Source: Clostridiales bacterium
GTDB lineage: Bacteria > Bacillota > Clostridia > Lachnospirales > Lachnospiraceae
DNA length: 7,989 bases
Direction of reading: 5' to 3'
NCBI GenBank assembly: GCA_019418195.1
Contig: DYCJ01000095.1
Span: forward strand, 514 to 8,502
The notes under the pieces were generated by a model, which saw only the letters and a list, made by a program, of their open reading frames with translations, was not told the origin of the DNA and did no database searches. Positions 1-5,288 of the stretch are shown here, piece after piece; position 1 is the first letter of the stretch; each line of letters begins with the position of its first letter. The translations under genes were made by a program, and so were the position numbers.

Positions 1-200
1 TGATAAATTCCGCCTGGATATTTGCCTGCTCTCTGTTCCTGCAAAATATCCAGTAAAGTCACCCGTACTTTTCTCTTGTTGGAACGTTCCGGTTTTTCAG
101 CATCTTCAGGAATATTCCCAGTTTTTTCGGTAAGAAATGCTCCTTTTACACGCCCCTGAGCGCAATAGTTTCTGACCTCACGATCAGGTGAAATCCGATT
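1..200 (-). pseudogene. 5'-truncated HTH/Fic-family protein fragment, runs off the left edge
   Basis: On the minus strand an open frame enters after a TAG (plus 201-203) and runs unbroken to the window edge. Its product contains VRNYCAQGRVKGAFL, then NIPEDAEKPERSNKRK, then LLDILQEQ and KYPGGIY. The first two stretches match the helix-turn-helix (MerR/excisionase-like) N-terminus that precedes Fic domains in many Clostridia. The last part resembles the start of the Fic N-terminal segment, which usually continues with an NSN.IEG motif; that would lie outside the window. The frame has no ATG. The usual first ~14 residues, up to a Trp-Asn-Ile-Ser turn, are missing, and a conserved Trp (normally TWNIP) is Gly here. 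This suggests a decapitated gene, although an internal GTG (60-62) could start a shortened Fic protein. The family call is from recognition of motifs, not a search. Confidence 0.55.
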
Positions 201-206
201 CTAATT

Positions 207-275
207 TTATCTGTATACAATTCTGGCGATCCCGTTATGTGCGACCAGGATATACGCGCTGTCATCCGGCTCTTC
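207..275 (-). pseudogene. Short C-terminal remnant resembling a histidine phosphatase (phosphoglycerate mutase-like)
   Basis: Immediately downstream of the FKBP fusion gene, in another frame, the minus strand reads DDSAYILVAHNGIARIVYR and then stops at TAA (207-209). The LVAHNGIAR stretch looks like the second catalytic-His motif (V-x-H-x-G-x-x-R) of small histidine phosphatases, which normally continues with a Tyr-Phe and about 20 more residues. Here it ends abruptly and butts against the headless Fic fragment. No upstream part containing the RHG motif exists in this frame; the sequence there belongs to the fusion gene. It is best explained as a gene fossil left by a deletion or recombination. 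The segment is short, so chance resemblance cannot be excluded. Confidence 0.4.
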
Positions 276-277
276 TT

Positions 278-1141
278 TTATTTCACCTCGACAAGCTCAA
301 TCCGGAAGTTCAGCTCTTTTCCTGCCATCTCATGGTTTGCGTCAAAAGTGATCGTCGTCTCGTCCTTAGTTGTCACTTTGACAGGGAACGGCTGTCCATA
401 CTGGTTTGTCAGATATACCTGCTGTCCGGCTTCCAGTTCTTCAGATCCCGGAAGCTGTGCAATCTCAATGGTGAAGATGGCATTCGGATCCGGCATGCCG
501 TATGCTTCTTCCGGCATCAGGTGGACGTCCATAACCTGTCCGACTTCCATGTCAGCTACAGCTGCGTCAAAACCTCTGATCATCTGACCGGCACCACAGA
601 CAAATTCCAGCGGCTCCCCTCGGTCATAAGAAGAATCAAACTGGGTCCCGTCGTTAAATGTGCCTCTGTAATGTGTGCGGCAGGTTTTTCCTACATTGCG
701 TCCGGTCAGCGTTGTGTGAGCGCCGCATCCTCCTCCGCAGCTGTCCCCGCATCCGCCTCCGCAGGAATGTCCTTCTTCATGGTCGCCGCAGCTGTGACCG
801 TCCTCATGGTGGTGATGATCACAATTTGCTCCGGTAGAGATCAGCTCTCCCTTCATGTAAGCTTCCACAGCCTGATCCGCATCTCCTTCTGCTCCGGCAC
901 ACAGCTCAACACCTGCTTCCTGAAGCGCTGCCTGCGCTCCTCCGCCGATTCCGCCGCAGATCAGCACATCGACAGACTGATCTGCCAGAAGTCCTGCCAG
1001 GGCGCCGTGTCCGATGCCGTTGGAGCCGATCACCTCACTGGAAATCACCTTATTATCCTCAACCTCGTACACCTTGAAGGATTCTGTTCTTCCAAAATGC
1101 TGAAAAATGTTCCCATTATCATAAGTTACTGCTATTTTCAT
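278..1141 (-). CDS. NifX-like domain / His-Cys-rich metal linker / SlyD-like FKBP prolyl isomerase fusion (287 aa)
   Basis: Three parts are visible. Residues 1-105 are a NifB/NifX/NafY-type dinitrogenase cofactor-binding domain, starting MKIAVTYDNG with HFGR at 15-18 and ICGGIGGGA at 61-69. Residues 107-142 are a linker with 8 His and 6 Cys, including HHHH at 109-112 and repeated GHSC/GGGC units. Residues ~146-287 are a SlyD-like FKBP domain: FDSS at 168-171, PLEF at 177-180, GQMIRGF at 185-191 and EAYG at 212-215, then an inserted-flap (IF) chaperone segment and the typical DANHEMAGK closing motif at 267-275. SlyD family proteins isomerise prolyl bonds, act as folding chaperones and bind Ni/Zn through a His/Cys tail. 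Here that metal-rich segment is internal and tethered to a cofactor-carrier fold. No nif or hydrogenase genes are in view, so the cargo is unknown. No signal peptide is visible, so it is presumably cytoplasmic. An AGGAG lies 10 nt before the ATG. Confidence 0.9.
   Translation of the reverse strand: MKIAVTYDNGNIFQHFGRTESFKVYEVEDNKVISSEVIGSNGIGHGALAGLLADQSVDVLICGGIGGGAQAALQEAGVELCAGAEGDADQAVEAYMKGELISTGANCDHHHHEDGHSCGDHEEGHSCGGGCGDSCGGGCGAHTTLTGRNVGKTCRTHYRGTFNDGTQFDSSYDRGEPLEFVCGAGQMIRGFDAAVADMEVGQVMDVHLMPEEAYGMPDPNAIFTIEIAQLPGSEELEAGQQVYLTNQYGQPFPVKVTTKDETTITFDANHEMAGKELNFRIELVEVK
723..764. repeat. Imperfect 24-bp-period direct repeat inside the His/Cys linker
   Basis: Two 18-base copies at 723-740 and 747-764 begin CCGCATCC and differ at one base. 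The offset of 24 bases equals eight codons, so the linker keeps frame and gains or loses a Gly/Cys unit with each copy. The linker probably grew by tandem duplication and may vary in length between strains. Confidence 0.7.
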
Positions 1142-1181
1142 CTCTTGAACTCTCCTGTTTTCTGTATATTTTCCACTTATT

Positions 1182-1209
1182 ATTATCGATATATACCTGA
1201 TAATGTCAA
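1182..1209 (-). promoter_or_regulatory. Putative sigma-70 promoter for the NifX-SlyD fusion gene
   Basis: Reading the minus strand, TTGACA (plus 1204-1209) is followed after 16 nt by GATAAT (plus 1182-1187), within an AT-rich run that offers alternative -10 boxes such as TAATAA with an 18-nt spacer. Transcription would start near 1175, giving a leader of roughly 35 nt before the ATG. The -35 is a consensus match; the -10 choice is less certain. Confidence 0.6.
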
Positions 1210-1226
1210 TAGCGGATTTATTGACA
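1204..1226. promoter_or_regulatory. Perfect 8-bp inverted repeat formed by the two divergent -35 boxes
   Basis: TGTCAATA (1204-1211) and TATTGACA (1219-1226) are exact reverse complements separated by 7 nt. Each arm contains the TTGACA -35 box of one of the two divergent promoters. A dimeric regulator bound here could occlude both promoters at once. The symmetry could also simply reflect two consensus -35 boxes placed back to back, although the match extends two bases beyond the hexamers. Confidence 0.5.
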
Positions 1227-1249
1227 AAGCACAGTACAACTGCTAATAT
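1221..1249 (+). promoter_or_regulatory. Strong sigma-70 promoter for the ADH-ALDH operon
   Basis: A consensus TTGACA (1221-1226) is followed by a 17-nt spacer and TAATAT (1244-1249). The -10 is preceded by TGC, giving an extended TGn element. Start is expected near 1256, leaving a leader of about 53 nt. This is one of the best-formed promoters in the window. Confidence 0.75.
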
Positions 1250-1271
1250 TTTTTCTGGTAAAATATTAGAA

Positions 1272-1290
1272 GCGCAGCATTTTCCTGCGC
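1272..1290 (+). other. Small stem-loop in the ADH leader just before the ribosome binding site
   Basis: GCGCAG (1272-1277) and CTGCGC (1285-1290) form a perfect 6-bp GC-rich stem with a 7-nt loop. It ends two bases before the GGAAAGGA ribosome binding region. There is no U run, so it is not a terminator. It could stabilise the 5' end of the mRNA or modulate initiation; this is inference. Confidence 0.45.
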
Positions 1291-1308
1291 CGGAAAGGAT
1301 CTGTTATT

Positions 1309-2595
1309 ATGAACCCTCTTAAAAAAATCTATTGCAGGACCTTTCAGACAGGCCTGAAGATTGCCCTGCCGTTCCTGCCCTATCGAAAGCCCAAGATTGT
1401 CGGCAGTGTAAAAGCTCTGCCGGAAATCATCCAGAAGAAAAAATGCAGCAAAGTCCTAATCATCACTGATGCAGGCATTCGTAAGCTGGGACTGACGCGC
1501 CGTCTGGAAAAGGCGCTTGAGAGTGCAGATATTCCCTGCTGTATTTATGACAAGACGGTAGCCAATCCCACCACCGATAATGTTGCAGAGGCAATGGAGA
1601 TATATCTGAATGAAAGCTGCGACTGTATCATCGGTTTTGGCGGCGGCTCCAGCATGGATTGTGCCAAGGCTGTGGGCGCCCGTATTGCCAAGCCGAAGCA
1701 GTCTCTGGCGAAAATGAAGGGGATTTTAAAAGTACATAAAAAACTGCCGCTTCTGATGGCGGTTCCCACTACCGCAGGTACCGGAAGTGAGACGACGCTG
1801 GCAGCTGTCATCACGGATGCGCAGACCCGCTATAAATATGCCATCAATGATTTTCCGCTGATCCCGAGATATGCGGTTCTTGATCCCAAAGTCACTCTGA
1901 GCCTGCCTCCGTTTATCACAGCGACTACAGGTATGGATGCTCTGACCCATGCGGTAGAGGCTTACATAGGGAATTCTACCACTTACGGTACACGTAAGGA
2001 TGCACTGCTGGCTGTGCAGCTGATTTTTGAAAATATCGATACTGCCTACAATGACGGCAGTAATGTGGAAGCGCGCCGCAATATGCTCCATGCTTCGTTC
2101 TATGCCGGATGTGCATTTACCAAATCCTACGTAGGCTATGTCCATGCGATCGCCCACTCTCTGGGCGGAGAATATAATGTTCCCCACGGACTTGCCAATG
2201 CAGTGATCCTTCCCCTGCTTCTGGAAGCCTATGGCGAGAAGATCCACAAGAAACTCTCACGTCTGGCAATTGCTGCCGGGCTTGCAGATGAGGACACCTC
2301 ATGTGACGAGGCTGCCGGCAGATTTATACAGGCCGTTAAGGATATGAAAAAGCGGTTCGGCATCGGTGACAAAATCCCTGAGATTCAGGAGACAGATATT
2401 CCAAAGCTTGCTCATTATGCTGACAAAGAGGCTAATCCGCTCTACCCTGTCCCGGTTCTCATGGATGCGTCGGAACTGGAGCCGTTCTATCGTATGCTGA
2501 TGACAGATACCAGGGAAGATCCGGACAAAAGACCGGATGAAGAAAACAATATTTCGGGAAAAGGAGCAGATGAAAATGACGGAACAGGAAATTAA
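1309..2595 (+). CDS. Iron-containing alcohol dehydrogenase (428 aa)
   Basis: This is a group III Fe-type ADH that reduces aldehydes or oxidises alcohols with NAD(P)(H) in the cytoplasm. The dinucleotide-binding half carries GFGGGSSMD (109-117) and PTTAGTGSE (153-161). The metal half carries TTGMDALTHAVEAY (206-219) and HAIAHSLGG, then VPHG. By alignment with FucO-like enzymes the metal ligands should be Asp210, His214, His279 and His293, all present. Family members are usually 380-400 aa and end near residue 400. Here the last ~28 residues are a hydrophilic Asp/Glu/Lys/Gly/Asn-rich tail that overlaps the next gene, so the tail may exist mainly because the frame reads through the downstream ribosome binding site. 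AAAGGA sits 9 nt before the ATG. It is the first gene of an operon with the ALDH. The alcohol substrate cannot be told from sequence. Confidence 0.93.
   Translation: MNPLKKIYCRTFQTGLKIALPFLPYRKPKIVGSVKALPEIIQKKKCSKVLIITDAGIRKLGLTRRLEKALESADIPCCIYDKTVANPTTDNVAEAMEIYLNESCDCIIGFGGGSSMDCAKAVGARIAKPKQSLAKMKGILKVHKKLPLLMAVPTTAGTGSETTLAAVITDAQTRYKYAINDFPLIPRYAVLDPKVTLSLPPFITATTGMDALTHAVEAYIGNSTTYGTRKDALLAVQLIFENIDTAYNDGSNVEARRNMLHASFYAGCAFTKSYVGYVHAIAHSLGGEYNVPHGLANAVILPLLLEAYGEKIHKKLSRLAIAAGLADEDTSCDEAAGRFIQAVKDMKKRFGIGDKIPEIQETDIPKLAHYADKEANPLYPVPVLMDASELEPFYRMLMTDTREDPDKRPDEENNISGKGADENDGTGN
2561..2566 (+). promoter_or_regulatory. Ribosome binding site that fixes the ALDH start
   Basis: AAGGAG lies 9 nt before the ATG at 2576. 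It is only 3 nt before the ATG at 2570 and lies downstream of the ATG at 2537, so 2576 is the supported start. The site is inside the ADH coding region, consistent with translational coupling. Confidence 0.75.
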
Positions 2596-3955
2596 AGATA
2601 TCGTAACGAGGCAGAGAAAATATTTTTACACCGGTGCCACACTTCCGGTTAACACCCGCCTCGCGGCACTTCAGAAACTCTATAATGCTATCTCCGGACA
2701 TGAAACGAAAATCCATGATGCTCTGAAAAAGGATCTGGGAAAAAGCGGATTTGAAAGCTATATGTGCGAAACTGGTCTGGTATTGGAAGAAATCAGCTAT
2801 ATGCTGAAGCATACCAAACAATTTGCAGGTGAAAAAAGAGTCCGGACCCCTCTGGCGCAGTTCCATTCCCGGAGCTATAAGAAGCCGTCGCCGTATGGCG
2901 TGACGCTGATTATGAGTCCGTGGAACTATCCTTTTATGCTGACTCTCTCTCCTCTTGTGGACGCGCTTGCAGCGGGAAATACGGCGGTAGTAAAGCCCAG
3001 CGCCTACTCTCCACACACCAGTGAAGTGATCCTGCATATCCTTTCCGAGTGCTTTGAGCCCCAGTACGTGGCCGTAGTAACCGGTGGACGGGCGGAGAAT
3101 ACGTGCCTTCTGCATGAACATTTTGACTATATCTTCTTTACCGGAAGCCAGGCTGTCGGCAAAGAAGTTATGAGAAATGCGGCAGAACACCTGACCCCCG
3201 TCACTCTGGAACTGGGCGGAAAGAGCCCGTGTATCGTGGATCAGACTGCGAATATCAGTCTTGCGGCAAAACGTATCGTATTTGGGAAATACCTGAACTG
3301 CGGACAGACCTGCGTGGCACCGGATTACATCTACTGCCATCGCGCTGTTAAAGATAAACTGATAAAAGAAGTCCGGAAACAGATCCAGAAACAATATGGA
3401 AAACAGCCGCTCCGCAATCCGAATTATGGAAAGATCATTAACGAAAAGCACTTCGACCGGCTGCTGGGACTGATCGATGAGAAGAAAGTTGTACACGGAG
3501 GAAACTCAGACCGAAATTCGCTTCGCATTGAACCTGCTGTCATGGACAATGTGACATTCTCCGATGCTGTAATGCAGGAAGAAATTTTCGGACCGATCAT
3601 GCCGATCCTTGTATATGACAATCTGGATGATGTGATCCGTAAGATCAATGACATGCCTCATCCTCTGGCGCTTTACTGCTTCACTTCTGATAAGGTAGCT
3701 GCGAAGAAAGTTACTTCACGCTGCGGATTCGGTGGCGGATGCATCAATGATACGATCATTCATCTGGCTACTACTGAAATGGGATTTGGTGGATTCGGTG
3801 AAAGTGGTATGGGAGCTTATCACGGCAAGATTGGTTTCGATACTTTCTCCCACTATAAGAGTATCATAGATAAAAAGACATGGATCGACCTGCCGATGCG
3901 GTATCAGCCTTACCGGAAGATACACGAGAAAATGGTCAGGTTTTTCCTGAAATAG
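2576..3955 (+). CDS. Aldehyde dehydrogenase, class 3-like (459 aa)
   Basis: This NAD(P)-dependent enzyme oxidises an aldehyde to a carboxylic acid. Visible landmarks from the 2576 start are SPWNYPF (114-120), the cofactor-binding VVKPSAYSPHTSE (138-150), FTGS (188-191), LELGGKSP with general base Glu212, and NCGQTCVAPDY with catalytic Cys246. EEIFGP follows at 335-340. A basic C-terminus (YRKIHEKMVRFFLK) follows the fold. Its length of about 460 aa and the QTCVAPDY signature match ALDH3/YwdH-type enzymes rather than CoA-acylating ones. An upstream ATG at 2537 is open in frame and would add 13 residues, but the ribosome binding site favours 2576. It overlaps the ADH by 20 nt, so the pair is co-translated and likely handles the same aldehyde for detoxification or fermentation. 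No membrane segment is evident. Confidence 0.93.
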   Translation: MTEQEIKDIVTRQRKYFYTGATLPVNTRLAALQKLYNAISGHETKIHDALKKDLGKSGFESYMCETGLVLEEISYMLKHTKQFAGEKRVRTPLAQFHSRSYKKPSPYGVTLIMSPWNYPFMLTLSPLVDALAAGNTAVVKPSAYSPHTSEVILHILSECFEPQYVAVVTGGRAENTCLLHEHFDYIFFTGSQAVGKEVMRNAAEHLTPVTLELGGKSPCIVDQTANISLAAKRIVFGKYLNCGQTCVAPDYIYCHRAVKDKLIKEVRKQIQKQYGKQPLRNPNYGKIINEKHFDRLLGLIDEKKVVHGGNSDRNSLRIEPAVMDNVTFSDAVMQEEIFGPIMPILVYDNLDDVIRKINDMPHPLALYCFTSDKVAAKKVTSRCGFGGGCINDTIIHLATTEMGFGGFGESGMGAYHGKIGFDTFSHYKSIIDKKTWIDLPMRYQPYRKIHEKMVRFFLK

Positions 3956-3973
3956 AAGTTCGATCATAAAAAT

Positions 3974-4000
3974 TACTGCCCGGTATTGCCCCGGGCAGTA
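3974..4000. terminator. Bidirectional terminator between the convergent ALDH and dipeptidase genes
   Basis: TACTGCCCGG (3974-3983) pairs perfectly with CCGGGCAGTA (3991-4000) around a 7-nt loop. On the minus strand the stem is followed by AATTTTTATG, a usable U tract, so it should end the dipeptidase transcript well. On the plus strand the trailing ATTATTATC is weaker, but the stem lies 18 nt after the ALDH stop. Confidence 0.85.
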
Positions 4001-4006
4001 TTATTA

Positions 4007-5194
4007 TCAGCCTCTCTCAAATGTTCCGAAGACTTTCTGTACTCCGTCTCTTACCATGACCTGTCCTTTTGCGATCACGGTATTCAATTCCAGCGTTCCC
4101 TCTTCCAACAGACAGATATCCGCGTCGAATCCTTTTTTTATATGTCCTTTTCTGTCCAGCTTCAGGATGGAGGCTGGATTGCTTGTAATTCCTTTTACTG
4201 CGATTTCCAGGGGAATTTCTTCCCTCCGGACACATTCCCGCACTTCTTTCAGGAGACAGGATGCTTTGCCGATCCCGATGCCCTGAAACTCGCCTTTCTC
4301 GTTGAAGACAGGCATACTTCCCTGACCGTCTGAAGAAATAGTGAAACGATCGTTTGAAATGCCTCTGTCCAGAAGCCTGCGGATTCCTCTGCACACACGT
4401 ACTTCATCGCAGATTGTCTCCCAGTAGTCGATATCTTCATTTCCCGTAAAATCAATTGTCCCGCCCTCAGCGGCAAGATCCAGACATTCCTCAAAGAGTG
4501 CCGCATTCCGGTTTACATGGGTGGGAAGGAATTGCGAGGCAGGAATCTCTGTCTCATGGATTACCCGGCGGATCAGATCGAGCCTGCGTTCACTATCTCC
4601 CAGATGGACGTTCACGATTCCTGCCTTGCCTGAAAGCATACCGGCTACTCTGGCATCTGCCGCAATCCGCGCGAACTCTTCAAATGAAGGCTGAGACGAG
4701 CGGTGGTCAGAGACTGCCACTTCTCCCACACCGATTACTTTATCCAGCATCATGATATCCTTCATCAGACTGTCCGTCAGTGTGTGTACCGGGACCTGAT
4801 AGGAGCCTGTATAGACATATGTAGTGATTCCTTCATTTTCCAGGGCATGTGCCTTTGCCAGCAGTGCTGTCATATCCCTGCCGACGCCGTCCGTGCCGAT
4901 ACGGCCCACTACCGTAGTAATACCGTTTCGGACCAGATCTCCCAGAGAAGCCTCTGGTGTCCGCGTGTGGAATCCGCCCTCTCCGCCTCCGCCGAGGATA
5001 TGTTCATGACTGTCGATGAATCCCGGGACAGCCGCCATGCCCTCTGCATCGATCTCACGGACTTCGACACATCCGTCGAGGTCCGCTTTCAGATTCTCAC
5101 CGATTGCGGCGATCCTGTCTCCTAATATGAGAATGTCCTTAACACCGGCATATTCCGGCTGATAGACTTTTGCATTTCTGATGATGGTAACCAT
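4007..5194 (-). CDS. iadA: Isoaspartyl dipeptidase (beta-aspartyl-peptidase), IadA type (395 aa)
   Basis: An amidohydrolase-superfamily metallopeptidase that cleaves beta-aspartyl (isoaspartyl) dipeptides left over from breakdown of damaged proteins. Features matching E. coli IadA are the HxH metal motif FIDSHEH (His63, His65), the GGGGEGG substrate loop (Glu72), TGSYQVP (Tyr132), SDHRS (Arg165), VHLGD (His197), LPTHVNRN (His226, Arg229) and SSDGQGS (Asp289, Ser293). The position of the carboxylated bridging lysine of E. coli (Lys162) aligns with Glu158 here (VIGVGEVAVSDH), so the two metals are probably bridged by a glutamate; I suspect this is common in Firmicutes versions. Length is normal (E. 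coli 390). AAGGAG is 6 nt from the ATG. It lies 94 nt downstream of the transporter and probably shares its transcript. Confidence 0.93.
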   Translation of the reverse strand: MVTIIRNAKVYQPEYAGVKDILILGDRIAAIGENLKADLDGCVEVREIDAEGMAAVPGFIDSHEHILGGGGEGGFHTRTPEASLGDLVRNGITTVVGRIGTDGVGRDMTALLAKAHALENEGITTYVYTGSYQVPVHTLTDSLMKDIMMLDKVIGVGEVAVSDHRSSQPSFEEFARIAADARVAGMLSGKAGIVNVHLGDSERRLDLIRRVIHETEIPASQFLPTHVNRNAALFEECLDLAAEGGTIDFTGNEDIDYWETICDEVRVCRGIRRLLDRGISNDRFTISSDGQGSMPVFNEKGEFQGIGIGKASCLLKEVRECVRREEIPLEIAVKGITSNPASILKLDRKGHIKKGFDADICLLEEGTLELNTVIAKGQVMVRDGVQKVFGTFERG

Positions 5195-5242
5195 ATCTCT
5201 CTCCTTATATCTGAATACGTTTCTATGTGTATTACAGCAATC

Positions 5243-5270
5243 CGGCCGGCGTCATCCAGAACACCGGCCG
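5243..5270 (-). other. GC-rich intercistronic hairpin between transporter and iadA
   Basis: CGGCCGG (5243-5249) pairs with CCGGCCG (5264-5270). On the minus-strand RNA the stem extends to nine pairs including one G-U. It is not followed by a U tract on that strand, so full termination is unlikely. An RNA processing or stability element that sets the ratio of transporter to peptidase mRNA is more plausible. A 10-bp palindrome, AAGTATACTT (5271-5280), lies next to it. Confidence 0.5.
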
Positions 5271-5288
5271 AAGTATACTTCTGTTTGT

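Noticed and set aside
723..764. CRISPR-like or other non-coding repeat
   Set aside because: Only two imperfect copies, in frame within a coding linker and with no unique spacers of CRISPR size.
780..850. Poly-His segment as a vector-derived tag
   Set aside because: It is internal, mixed with Cys/Gly/Asp/Glu units and flanked by native domains, as in natural metal-binding linkers.
188..1246. 352-codon open frame on the plus strand opposite the NifX-SlyD gene
   Set aside because: Its product has no recognisable domain, and it mirrors a clear two-domain gene on the other strand with a good ribosome binding site; an antisense artefact.
2537..2575. Upstream ATG extending the ALDH by 13 residues
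   Set aside because: No ribosome binding site precedes it at useful distance, while AAGGAG is ideally placed for the ATG at 2576.
2459..3496. 345-codon open frame on the minus strand across the ADH-ALDH junction
   Set aside because: It runs opposite the conserved catalytic core of the ALDH and has no domain signature or supporting ribosome binding site.
4007..5194. Dihydroorotase or N-acetylglucosamine-6-phosphate deacetylase as the identity of the amidohydrolase
   Set aside because: The GGGGE loop, SDHRS, PTHVNRN and SSDGxGS blocks are specific to isoaspartyl dipeptidase.
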